Source: Methylobacterium mesophilicum SR1.6/6 (GTDB lineage Bacteria > Pseudomonadota > Alphaproteobacteria > Rhizobiales > Beijerinckiaceae). Taken from it: a DNA stretch of 64,000 nucleotides. A model generated the notes under the pieces. The model was given only the letters and a program-made list of their open reading frames with translations, did not search any database and had not been told where the DNA came from. Location: positions 6,033,447-6,097,446 of the forward strand of contig NZ_CP043538.1 in NCBI RefSeq assembly GCF_000364445.2. Reading direction: 5' to 3'. A program made the translations under genes and the position numbers. Positions 44,295-52,752 of this stretch are shown piece by piece (the stretch's first letter is position 1; each line of letters starts with the position of its first letter).

Positions 44295-45248
44295 ATGGAC
44301 GAATTAGCGCATCATAGTTTGGGCAAAACCAATAATTTCGAATTAATTACACTTCTTGACGAAGTGTACGATGCAATAAATGGATTAGATGGCAATCGAC
44401 TTTATTTACTACTTGATAAGATGAATGATTTTAGACCAAGCCTTGAAAGCAATAAAGATATCTCCGACATACAAGATATTGTCAGAGCGCACAAATCATT
44501 TGCGCTGCTAATGCAAGACCCGTATTCATATCACGCCTTCAACAAGCCGCGTGGTTTTCCCGGCGATGCATCGCTAATCGACTTGTTCTATGGCCACGGA
44601 GCTGGCCGCCAGACAATCACTGAACAAGGCCGCTTCATTTTCGAAACATTTATGCGATCGCCCAGTTGTGATGCTATCCGCTTCCGAAGAGGGTACTACG
44701 GAGCATTCCTAGATCGGATCGCTTCTGAGCGGAGTGGGCGTGCGCAGGCTCTGGCGCTTGCCTGCGGGCATTTGCGAGAAGCGTTGTTCTCTCGTGCGGT
44801 TACCGAGGATACAATCAGAATTGTTGGCGCGGACAGTGACGTGTTAGCTGTTAATGAGGCAACAAGGTCACTGATTGGCAGAAATGTGGAAATCCGGCAC
44901 AGATCAATTATAGATTTCATACGCAATAGATCATGGCGTGAGACTTATGATTTCATATATGCGGCAGGTCTTTTCGATTATCTCGATGATCGCGTTGCCA
45001 GAAAGGTCATCTCCGTAGCTTTTGAAGCTCTTAATCCCGGGGGATCGATATCATTCGCGAATTTCCTTCCGAGCATCAGGGAAAGGGGCTACATGGATAT
45101 CGTCATGGATTGGAGGCTAATATATCGGACAAAGAATGATATGTTAGCACTTACATCTAAGCTTCCTCAGGAAAGCATAGCGAGCATCGACGTCTGGATC
45201 GATCCGCTAGATACGGTGGTCTATCTCACGGCGACAAAGCGCGGCTGA
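44295..45248 (+). CDS. PhcB-like SAM-dependent methyltransferase (copy 1)
   Basis: 317 residues (an upstream GTG at 44274 is also possible). A helical N-terminal region is followed by YSYHAFNKPRGFPGDASLID, which is the signature of the family annotated as extracellular factor 3-hydroxypalmitic acid methyl ester biosynthesis proteins (PhcB type). The methyltransferase core has LALACGHLREAL, VGADSDVLAVNEA, and YAAGLFDYLDDRVARKVISV, then NPGGSISFANFLP and MDWRLIYR. In Ralstonia such an enzyme makes the volatile quorum signal; the substrate here is not known. Base composition is AT-rich compared with neighbours. A close paralog follows. Confidence 0.75.
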   Translation: MDELAHHSLGKTNNFELITLLDEVYDAINGLDGNRLYLLLDKMNDFRPSLESNKDISDIQDIVRAHKSFALLMQDPYSYHAFNKPRGFPGDASLIDLFYGHGAGRQTITEQGRFIFETFMRSPSCDAIRFRRGYYGAFLDRIASERSGRAQALALACGHLREALFSRAVTEDTIRIVGADSDVLAVNEATRSLIGRNVEIRHRSIIDFIRNRSWRETYDFIYAAGLFDYLDDRVARKVISVAFEALNPGGSISFANFLPSIRERGYMDIVMDWRLIYRTKNDMLALTSKLPQESIASIDVWIDPLDTVVYLTATKRG

Positions 45249-45594
45249 CTGGAGAATATGCAAGCCTCGCAGACTGCTTTCACTCAGATTTGATTGTAGG
45301 CTGACGGTTCGTTGACGGCCGAGAGGCTGACCTGCTCAGAGCCTATTATTGGCCGGGGCGGATTTTGACGCTGCGATCGAGACCTGATCTTTCGCCATCA
45401 ATTGAGTTCTGGTGCGGAAGACCGGCAGGGCTTCGCAATAAGCCACAGTCAATCTTACAGCAAATGGCACTTTTGCCCGTCAAAAAGGCCAATTCGGCTA
45501 ATCCTCCGCAGGCAAATTAACCATGCTTTCGAATATGGGTTGGTATCCCGACAGCAACCATTGTGGTTAACAAAACCTTTATGATACCCACTAT

Positions 45595-45621
45595 CCGAGG
45601 TTAACAAGCGTTAACCTTCGG
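45595..45621 (+). promoter_or_regulatory. GGTTAAC palindrome in front of the second methyltransferase
   Basis: CCGAGGTTAAC-aag-C-GTTAACCTTCGG is an inverted repeat with a single A bulge that ends where the SD (cggagcgggat) begins, 9 bases before the ATG. A further GGTTAAC occurs at about 45565. It could be a repressor operator or an RNA hairpin controlling translation. The rest of the 381-bp gap between the two methyltransferases (45249-45629) is AT-rich and shows no gene. Confidence 0.5.
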
Positions 45622-45629
45622 AGCGGGAT

Positions 45630-46538
45630 ATGGATCGCTTGAAGAGCATTCTGAATGAGGCTCATACAAGCCTGTCGACCGAGCCGAGGCTCGCAGCCAT
45701 AGATTGGCTCGCGACAGAACTCGGGACATCGTTCGATGAGGCGATCGCTGATGGATGTCTCAAGACTTTCCAATCATCCTGCCTCGACCATCCGCTGTCA
45801 GAACTTCTGTTGACGGATCCATATTCGCGGCGCGCATTCGAGAAGCCGCGTGGTTATGCCGGCGACGCCGTAATGTTGGATTATATCTATAGGCCGGCTC
45901 GATCGTCGCTGGACGGCTTAGCAGGGTTGATACATGAGGCGACGACAACGTTGCCTAATGCAAAAAGCATCTTATGGCGCAGGGACTATCTGGCCACTCT
46001 TTTAGGAAGCCTTATGCGTTCTCGCGAAATCGCAGAGGTTCTGTCGGTAGCCTCAGGCCACATGCGGGAACTCGACCGATTGAGAGAGATAACTTCTGAT
46101 ACAAACATCATATTTACAGCGCTCGACCAAGATTTATCTTCAATTTCAGAAGCTCGAGCGACATACAAGGAATATAATATCTTCGGAGAAAACAAGAATT
46201 TTACCTCCCTTCTGAAAGGTCGATCAATTCACAAAAATTACGACCTCGTGTATTCTGCTGGGCTATTTGATTATCTCCAAGATACGACGGCAGTCGCGCT
46301 CATGAAAGCGATGTTCAGTCGGCTCAAGCCGGGGGGTGTGCTTTCGGTTGCGAATTTCACTCGAGACAGTCATGGTCGCGGGTTTATGGCCGGTTTCATG
46401 GATTGGTGCTTGATCTATCGCAACGAGCAAGACCTGCAAACACTTGCTGATGCCGCTTTCCCAAAGGCTTCATATAGGATCTTCCGCGATCAGCCACGCA
46501 ACGTCGTTTATTTAGAGGTGTTTGCAGATCGCAATTAG
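45630..46538 (+). CDS. PhcB-like SAM-dependent methyltransferase (copy 2)
   Basis: 302 residues, paralogous to the gene upstream: YSRRAFEKPRGYAGDAVMLD versus the first copy, LSVASGHMRELD, DLVYSAGLFDYLQDTTAV, LKPGGVLSVANFT and FMDWCLIYRNEQDL. The shared blocks lie in the same order and spacing, but identity between the copies is modest, so they diverged before being placed in tandem or were acquired separately. A likely role is methyl ester formation on a 3-hydroxy fatty acid or similar signal. The ATG follows GGAG. Confidence 0.78.
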   Translation: MDRLKSILNEAHTSLSTEPRLAAIDWLATELGTSFDEAIADGCLKTFQSSCLDHPLSELLLTDPYSRRAFEKPRGYAGDAVMLDYIYRPARSSLDGLAGLIHEATTTLPNAKSILWRRDYLATLLGSLMRSREIAEVLSVASGHMRELDRLREITSDTNIIFTALDQDLSSISEARATYKEYNIFGENKNFTSLLKGRSIHKNYDLVYSAGLFDYLQDTTAVALMKAMFSRLKPGGVLSVANFTRDSHGRGFMAGFMDWCLIYRNEQDLQTLADAAFPKASYRIFRDQPRNVVYLEVFADRN

Positions 46539-46653
46539 CGGCAGCTATACGCTGCGTCATAGGCAACTGACGATACGTGCCCGGCGGTGGTCAGCGCCCT
46601 GCACGTCGAGGTCGACGCTGTGGCGAGGTAAATGTTCAGGTACGTCGCGATGA

Positions 46654-47583
46654 TCACTTCCCCACGTTCATCATCGGCATCGTGGCGCCCGGCACCATCG
46701 TGGTCGGCAACTTGCCGTCCCAGCGCTCGGCCTGCGTGAGCGCGACCAGGCCCGGGTTCGAACCGAGCGCCTCGGCTCGGGCCCGGATTGCACTGGCCTC
46801 CGCGTCGCCCCGGAGTTTGGTCGCGTCAGCCTCGGCCTGCGCACGCTGGCGGATCGCGTTCGCTTCCGCACCGGCCTTGGTGCCGACGATCTCGGCCTGG
46901 ACCTTCTCGCGCAGCGCGTTCTGCTTGAGCCGGTCGACCTCGACGGAGGCTTGCATCCGCTGCTCGATCGAACGCATGTACTCCGGCGAGAACTGGATGT
47001 CCTCGATCTGCACGGCCTCGATCACGATCGGCGCGTTCATACCGCCGATCGCCTCGTGGATGGCGCCGGCCATCTGGGCGTTGAGGCGCACGCGCTCCTG
47101 GACGGCTGTGACCGCATCGAACTGGCCGAACACGTTCTTGGACTGCTCCAGCACCTTGGGCTCGACCACGCGGTCCTCAAGGTTCGCGGTCGATGTGAAC
47201 CGACTGTAGACCTCGGACACCCGATCGGTCGGGACGTGGTAGAGCACGGACAGCTTCATCACCGCTGGCTGCTGGTCGCGGGAGTAGGCCTCCATCTTGT
47301 CGAACTCGACCCGATGGGACTCGACGCTGATCGACACGGCCGACTGCACGAACGGCAGTTTCCAGTGCAGGCCTGGGTCGGCCTCACCAACTACTGCGCC
47401 GTTGGTGAGCAGCACCACGCGCTTGCGCTGGTCGACCGTGTAGAACGAGCCTCCGACGACGGAGAGGGCGACGAGGCCTGCGATGCCGATGAGGCCCAGC
47501 CTGACGTAGTTCACCTTCTTTGCTCCCTTCTGCGCAGGACCGCGATCACCCATCTGTCGTTCCAGTTGTGTGCCCTTGGCCAT
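46654..47583 (-). CDS. SPFH/prohibitin-family membrane protein
   Basis: 309 residues. One N-terminal transmembrane helix (VRLGLIGIAGLVALSVVGGS) is followed by the SPFH domain (YTVDQRKRVVLLTNGAVVGE, DPGLHWKLPFVQSAVSISVE). A long Ala/Glu/Arg coiled coil (QRAQAEADATKLRGDAEASA) and a Met/Pro-rich end follow. It resembles HflK/HflC-type or prohibitin proteins that scaffold membrane proteases. Whether it is a phage moron or a cargo gene is unknown. Confidence 0.85.
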   Translation of the reverse strand: MAKGTQLERQMGDRGPAQKGAKKVNYVRLGLIGIAGLVALSVVGGSFYTVDQRKRVVLLTNGAVVGEADPGLHWKLPFVQSAVSISVESHRVEFDKMEAYSRDQQPAVMKLSVLYHVPTDRVSEVYSRFTSTANLEDRVVEPKVLEQSKNVFGQFDAVTAVQERVRLNAQMAGAIHEAIGGMNAPIVIEAVQIEDIQFSPEYMRSIEQRMQASVEVDRLKQNALREKVQAEIVGTKAGAEANAIRQRAQAEADATKLRGDAEASAIRARAEALGSNPGLVALTQAERWDGKLPTTMVPGATMPMMNVGK

Positions 47584-47732
47584 CGCCCCTCATCGCATCC
47601 GCACGACGCTGTCGTCCGCGTCTACTGTATAGCGCGACTGGCGGCATTCGATGTCGTTTGAGGGCCCAACCGCGCGGCGCCTAGATTGCGATGCACGGCA
47701 TCGCCCGGAACGCCGTTATCAGCCGGCGCCCG

Positions 47733-47846
47733 ACGTCGGCGCAGGACGCGGGCTCACGAAAGGGCTCGAGACCTTCTGGGCGGACGAGCATCAATCGCGG
47801 TGGAGCAGCCGAAAGCGCCGCCTGTCGTTCCTCGCATGTTCTTGGA
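47733..47846 (+). repeat. Dispersed repeat copy 4
   Basis: cgacgtcggcgcaggacgcgggctcacg, then ctcgagaccttctgggcggacgagcatcaatcgcggtgg, then gaaagcgccgcctgtcgttcctcgcatgttcttgg. Nearly full length and, with copy 5, sharing the extended left end cgacgtc-gcgcagg. The surrounding 429-bp gap (47584-48012) has no other feature. Confidence 0.7.
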
Positions 47847-48012
47847 TCAAGCGCGGTTGCCAGGATACCGCTCATGCGCGTTCAGTGTTGCCGCACGGCT
47901 CAATCGAAGCTCGAACACAATGCCAGAATAATCGCTGCAGCACGCGTCGATTGAGACAAGAAGATGGATACTTGAAGCTCGATCTGCATCATTTTGGGCA
48001 TCGCAAGTTGGA

Positions 48013-48657
48013 TCAGGAGCACGCCTTGCCATTGGGTAAAACGATTTCATTGTAGGTGGATTTTACCGCTTGACCGCCGCGGGTCGGCCATGGGACGCTG
48101 GCTTTGAATGTGAACTGGTTATTGGCGCCACCCACAAGCCGCATAATATTGCTTCCGAATAAAGCTGGATACGGCACGCTCACTTCGGCCAAGACGTAGC
48201 GCATTCCGGCAAGTTGAAAGCCTTCCGGCACCTTCAAATCGGCTGCCGTGCCGACAGCTCGTGCTGTGCCATTGCCCGTCGCGTAACTGGAGCACACCCG
48301 CGGTAGCTGTCCTACACCGTCCGCTGCAACGCCGAGCGCGCTGATCACGATCTGAGCTGTGTTGTTCGGATAGGGCGTCAGAACAAGTTTGGCTGACGCG
48401 AAGATGTCGCTCAACGTCGCCGCTGCCATCGGTGTCTGCGTGTCTCCCTGGGATGCGATATCCGCTAAAGTACGCGCCAGAAGTGTTACCTTACGGTAGT
48501 GATCGAACGCGCGGCCAAATTCTGTGATGCCAAACAACAGCATCAGCATTATGGGCAAGATTAGCGCGAACTCGATGGCTGAGACACCGCGGGTGTCGTC
48601 ACACAGGTCGGACAAGCTGCGGATGCGACGGATCCCGTCGTGCATTGACCATTTCAT
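48013..48657 (-). CDS. TadE/TadG-like pilus assembly protein
   Basis: 214 residues. RGVSAIEFALILPIMLMLLF, then GITEFGRAFD, is the TadE-like signature: a pre-pilin-like glycine before a Glu-containing hydrophobic helix. The rest is beta-rich with one Cys and ends KACS. It is the last of three consecutive Tad-type genes. These minor pseudopilins assemble Flp/Tad pili, but no Tad ATPase, secretin or prepilin peptidase is encoded in the window. Confidence 0.78.
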   Translation of the reverse strand: MKWSMHDGIRRIRSLSDLCDDTRGVSAIEFALILPIMLMLLFGITEFGRAFDHYRKVTLLARTLADIASQGDTQTPMAAATLSDIFASAKLVLTPYPNNTAQIVISALGVAADGVGQLPRVCSSYATGNGTARAVGTAADLKVPEGFQLAGMRYVLAEVSVPYPALFGSNIMRLVGGANNQFTFKASVPWPTRGGQAVKSTYNEIVLPNGKACS

Positions 48658-48660
48658 GGG

Positions 48661-49284
48661 TCAGCAGCCCTGTCCCGAAGAGGTGTCATAGGGTTCGGTA
48701 CGAAAAACGGCCGTCGATTGAAGTAGACGCGCCCCATCACCGAAGCCGGGCAGGCCGGCATAGAGGAAGCTAAAAGCGACGCGGTATTTGACTGCGGCGG
48801 TGAAGACAACGATCGCTCCCGGCTGCGCGCAAGCGTAGCTGTTCCCGAAACCGGAGGACCAATCTTTCGTCATCGTATCGAGCGGTGTCGGCACGCTGCC
48901 AGCCGCGAAGGAAGTGCTCAACGCGATGTTGAGCTTGAGTGAACTGCAATCGAATGCCGTCGCGACCTGTGCAGTGTTGGTACCGCACATGGACGCTTTC
49001 ATTGCGGAGAGCAGTTTGCTGCTGTCCGTCTGGCCTGTATTCGCCTTCTGGAATTGACCCGTGTAGATCTTTCGGCCGGCGCGCTGGAGTGCATCGTCGA
49101 GGTTCCGCGCCGTCCAGACCAGCAGGGCGGTTTGCAGGATCACGGCAAGCAGACTCAGGAACGGTGTTGCGATCAGGGCAAACTCGACGGCGGCCGCACC
49201 ATCTTCCTTCCGGATGAGGTGGTTTGCTGCCAAACGCAATCGCGCTCGGATCGAGTGAAGCTGATTTCTGCAGCGGGACGGCAT
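48661..49284 (-). CDS. TadE-like minor pilin
   Basis: 207 residues with DGAAAVEFALIATPFLSLLA then VILQTALLVWTARNLDDALQ, the typical TadE N-terminal helix. An extracytoplasmic domain has Cys pairs (MCGTNTAQ, DCSSL, ACAQPG and a terminal Cys). Three bases separate it from the next gene, so they are coupled. Confidence 0.8.
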   Translation of the reverse strand: MPSRCRNQLHSIRARLRLAANHLIRKEDGAAAVEFALIATPFLSLLAVILQTALLVWTARNLDDALQRAGRKIYTGQFQKANTGQTDSSKLLSAMKASMCGTNTAQVATAFDCSSLKLNIALSTSFAAGSVPTPLDTMTKDWSSGFGNSYACAQPGAIVVFTAAVKYRVAFSFLYAGLPGFGDGARLLQSTAVFRTEPYDTSSGQGC

Positions 49285-49333
49285 TTACAGCCCCAGAATG
49301 ATACTGTTGATGAGATAAACGATCGAACTCGGA

Positions 49334-50425
49334 TTACTCAACAATCCTGAGCTTCTTATCAGCTACCTTGATCAAGGTCGGGCATGAGACGATAACGCGG
49401 ATGTCGTCGTAATCCCGATCACTGCCAGCGTTGGGTGGGCGGTCCTCCCAACCGTAATACATGTACTTGCCATCGCTGCAGCTTGCGGTCGACGTCGCTG
49501 GATCGTGGGTCGTGTGGCTGTTCGGCAGGATCCCACCGTCGGATTTGCTCTTACAGGCGCTGAGGCTATCGCAGACGATCGTCTCCAAGATCGGGTTCGA
49601 GACCATGTTCACAGTCGTCAGGCTGCCGTTCGTGTTAACGCGATAGCCCTTCATGCTCATTGACTGAACCCGCAGTCCGGTATCGATAGTCGTGTCAGTG
49701 TAGTATTCATAAGTTTCCTGGCTTGGATCGTTCCAGATTGATTTGTTGCTTCGGGCGTTGCGCACGTTGTGCAGCATGTAGCTCGGAGCCTCGTTGGCGC
49801 CGCAGGTGGGCAGAGCGGCCTTCGAGTAGTCGGTCGGAGGCGTGCCGTTGTCGGCGATCGCGACCAAGCCGCGTCGGCCCTTATCGGCTTCTGCCTGACG
49901 CTTGGGATCGGACGAATAGCAGTACATGTAGATGCGGTTGTAATCCGCTGCTTCGGGCGACAGCTGGCTGAAAGTCGGCGGACTGGTCTGGTAGACCGGC
50001 GCGACTCGGTTGACGGTGGTCGCGGTGCCGACGACGAGTTGTCGGGGCATACCCGGCAGGAGATGGAGCAAGTTCGTCTTGAGCGTCGTCGAGATCGTCA
50101 CCCGGTAGTTCGCGCCATCAATCCAGCTTCCATTCACCTGATACCCGCCGGTCGTGCCAGCGGTGCCCAAGCGAGAGGTGAGCTGAGCACTTGCGAGACG
50201 TAGCCCCTCGGTGGCTGCTGCGACTGTGTCCGCGTTGGCGACGAGCAGCGCGGTTGCATCGGCGATGCTGGACTCGACCGCCCGGATGCGCACGGCATTG
50301 CCGTAGTCGATAACGAGGCCGCCCGCGCCCAGGAGCAGCGGCAGGCTGAGCCCGAAGATCATCACGACGTTGCCGCTCTGATCATCAGCGAAGGGACGAA
50401 GCCGGCGCGACAGGCTTCCACGCAT
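49334..50425 (-). CDS. TadG-like pilus protein
   Basis: 363 residues from ATG 50425, which has GGGAG eight bases upstream; the longer frame to 50485 has none. Tad_N motif DQSGNVVMIFGLSLPLLLGA, then GLVIDYGNAVRIRAVESSIA, followed by a large exported domain (many Asp/Tyr, CGANEAPSYMLHNV, YYGWEDRPPNAGSDRDYDD), which is probably a surface or von Willebrand-like module. It heads the three-gene Tad set. Confidence 0.82.
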   Translation of the reverse strand: MRGSLSRRLRPFADDQSGNVVMIFGLSLPLLLGAGGLVIDYGNAVRIRAVESSIADATALLVANADTVAAATEGLRLASAQLTSRLGTAGTTGGYQVNGSWIDGANYRVTISTTLKTNLLHLLPGMPRQLVVGTATTVNRVAPVYQTSPPTFSQLSPEAADYNRIYMYCYSSDPKRQAEADKGRRGLVAIADNGTPPTDYSKAALPTCGANEAPSYMLHNVRNARSNKSIWNDPSQETYEYYTDTTIDTGLRVQSMSMKGYRVNTNGSLTTVNMVSNPILETIVCDSLSACKSKSDGGILPNSHTTHDPATSTASCSDGKYMYYGWEDRPPNAGSDRDYDDIRVIVSCPTLIKVADKKLRIVE

Positions 50426-50685
50426 GTGAGATCTCCCAACGCGCGTCCCACCATTCACCAGAGAGCGCAGACGGTGCGAGATCACGTTGGCGTTACAATA
50501 TTAATTCCAGGTTTTTGCCGTTATTTAGACGATCATATTTAAGCGTTAGGTGCGCTTCCCAGTTTTGGTATGGTTAATGAAAGCTAAATGTCGGTCTGCT
50601 GTCAGCTTATCTGGGTTCCTGCAATGCGGGCGGCATACGGCCTGACGTTCTTTGGAACTCTGAGGCCAAGACGTCAGCCCGCCCC

Positions 50686-50880
50686 CACCGCCGCCTGCCG
50701 CTTCGCTTGCGCCCCCGGCACGCCCAGTCCGATCGCGTTCGCGAACGCCGAGCGGGTGCGGCTTAGCCAGGAGCCGCCACGGGATCGCTGGCGGGCATGC
50801 CATAGCGTGTGCGATATGTGTCCGGCGTCAGGCGGTGCCCCACCAAAGCCGCCCAGGATCTTGTACGACCGGTCGGGTGC
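50686..50880 (-). pseudogene. Degraded copy of a MucR/Ros-type regulator gene
   Basis: The minus strand gives, with one frameshift and one in-frame TAA, GRSYK, then LTPDTYRTRYGMPASDPVAA, then RSAFANAIGLGVPGAQAKRQ. This matches the C-terminal half of the intact MucR-like protein encoded at 52753-53196 (LTPATYCERYGLPADYPMIA; IAKAIGLGVPGAHAKRQ). It lies next to dispersed repeat copy 5. The rest of the 762-bp gap (50486-51247) is gene-free. Confidence 0.75.
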
Positions 50881-50882
50881 TC

Positions 50883-50997
50883 GACGTCAGCGCAGGTCCA
50901 GGGCTCACGAGGGGGATCAGGACCTTCCTGGCGGAGCGGCATCGAACGCGGTGGCGCGGCCGAATGCGTCGCTCGACGTTCCTAGCATATTCTTGGG
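50883..50997 (+). repeat. Dispersed repeat copy 5
   Basis: cgacgtcagcgcaggtccagggctcacg, then ggaccttcctggcggagcggcatcg..cgcggtggcgcggcc, then gacgttcctagcatattcttggg. Full-length copy between the MucR pseudogene and the FkbM-type gene. Confidence 0.7.
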
Positions 50998-51247
50998 TCG
51001 ACCACCGCGTTTGCTAAGCCATATCTCGGCTATGCTTTCTCAACCAAGCTACTGGATCCCGATGCTGAAGCGGCGATCTCGTCGGTTATTGCATCGATGC
51101 TCTTCCACCTCCCGCTCAATTTAGGCGGATGTCTCCAATCTGGACGGTACGGGAGTCCCTTAGTATGACAGCGGTCGACCGCTATGCGCTGCTATCCTGC
51201 AAGTCCTCCAACGCTTGGCATGAGTAGACAATCCTAAGGATGTCCCT

Positions 51248-52660
51248 GTGACCGTAAAAACCTTCTGCGGCATCGACTACGATGCTAAATCAAATGACAT
51301 TTCAAGTCATGACTATATATTAAAGCTAAATGAAGTGTTGAAATTCATCCGGCCTAAACCTTCGCCGTATCCGCTAATCAGAATTGGCAACGGAGATGAT
51401 GGATCTTATCTAGTGCCGGATGCAATAGGCGGGATCGCAGCTTGCTTCTCTCCTGGCGTTGACAATTTCAAAAATTTTGAAGATCATTTAAGTAAAACAT
51501 ATGAAATTAGAACTCATATGTGTGATTTCTCGAGCGATTTAAATAAATTCAAAACACCCTTGATTGAGGGAATGCAGACATTCGATAAGCTTTGGCTTGA
51601 GCCCGAGGCTGGCGAGCATGCAATCTCTTTGCGCGATCTTATCCAAAAATACGATCGGTCCAAGAATGATCTGATGTTGCAGATGGACATTGAGGGTGCC
51701 GAATACCGAAATATTATCGCTCTAGACGATGATAGCTTGCAACGTTTCAGGATAATAGTTATAGAATTACATGATTTGGACAAAATTGCCGATAAATCTA
51801 TCTTTATCAATATTCTCCAACCGTTTTTCGAAAAGATCAGCCGCTACTTTACCTGCGTTCATGCCCATCCGAATAACTGCTGCCCTGATTTTCTGCTTCC
51901 CGAGCTTGGCGTCCGTGTGCCGGTATTCCTTGAACTCACCTTAATCAGAAACGATTATTGTCGCGAGGGCGCCGCCAAACTCCAACCCATAATCCCCCAT
52001 CCGCTGGATATTGGGCGAAATGTTCGTAGACAGCCGCCGCTATTCCTTGACGAAAACTGGCTTGAGCAACCGCGCCCGTTGGAGGCGCGCCATAAGATGC
52101 TGTCGGATAAAATCGAGTATGTATCCGATCGCATGGAGAATGAAGTTCTTGGTCGACTTGATGGGATTGAGCGCGCGTTGAAGTTCATTGCCCTCTCCAG
52201 TCGGAAGCGCAACTTTAGTGCCCCAGCAGGTCTAGAAGAGATTGCTGTTGGCAAGTCATACAGGTTAAGTTCGGCTTACGATGAAGGCAGTATTGAGGGC
52301 ACTGTCCCGGAAGGTGGTCAAAGGTTCTTTTTCCATACGGATTATGGCGTTGCGCAATCGATAACCATAGATCTCCAATGCGATAGATCGATATCTCTTA
52401 TAGAAATTGAAAATCGGCGAGATATGTGCTTCGATCGAGCAAAATTACTATTCTTGATGTTAATGCCAGAAAACAACGACGCCTTTGACAAAAATTTTAT
52501 ACCTATAGATACATCCGATGAATTCTTGACGGGACTTCAGAAGGCGGTCGAGATTAGCATCCCGGTCACGTCAGCTCGGTACGTAACCATCATCTCTCCG
52601 TTGCTGACTTACTTTCATTTGTCTGCAATACGTGTCTTTGCGGAGCGGGCCGCTCACTGA
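51248..52660 (+). CDS. FkbM-type methyltransferase with C-terminal binding domain
   Basis: 470 residues from GTG 51248. Residues 40-225 form a class I methyltransferase of the FkbM/Methyltransf_21 kind: LIRIGNGDDGSYLVPDAIGG, D-I-E-G-A-E in LMLQMDIEGAEYRNIIAL, and IIVIELHDLDKI. A linker helix and a C-terminal beta-rich region (330-470), which may be a discoidin- or carbohydrate-binding-like domain, follow. AT-rich codon use sets it apart from its neighbours, which points to recent acquisition. Such enzymes often O-methylate polysaccharides or glycans. It is the last gene of the cargo island. Confidence 0.7.
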   Translation: MTVKTFCGIDYDAKSNDISSHDYILKLNEVLKFIRPKPSPYPLIRIGNGDDGSYLVPDAIGGIAACFSPGVDNFKNFEDHLSKTYEIRTHMCDFSSDLNKFKTPLIEGMQTFDKLWLEPEAGEHAISLRDLIQKYDRSKNDLMLQMDIEGAEYRNIIALDDDSLQRFRIIVIELHDLDKIADKSIFINILQPFFEKISRYFTCVHAHPNNCCPDFLLPELGVRVPVFLELTLIRNDYCREGAAKLQPIIPHPLDIGRNVRRQPPLFLDENWLEQPRPLEARHKMLSDKIEYVSDRMENEVLGRLDGIERALKFIALSSRKRNFSAPAGLEEIAVGKSYRLSSAYDEGSIEGTVPEGGQRFFFHTDYGVAQSITIDLQCDRSISLIEIENRRDMCFDRAKLLFLMLMPENNDAFDKNFIPIDTSDEFLTGLQKAVEISIPVTSARYVTIISPLLTYFHLSAIRVFAERAAH

Positions 52661-52752
52661 TGGAGCGTGGACCGCGTTGCTGGGGCGTGATCCCAACGCC
52701 GCAGATCTCACCGCCGTAGGTCACGGCGGTGAGCGTGAAGATCGGCACCGCG

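Noticed and set aside
47733..47846. Short minus-strand peptides such as VRPEGLEPFREP across repeat copies as a coding family
   Set aside because: Frames are short, interrupted in other copies and lack starts; the conservation is of the DNA repeat itself.
37205..50997. The dispersed repeats as integron attC sites
   Set aside because: They contain hairpins and separate gene modules, but no integron integrase is present, the core-site triplet structure is not recognisable, and modules are multi-gene.
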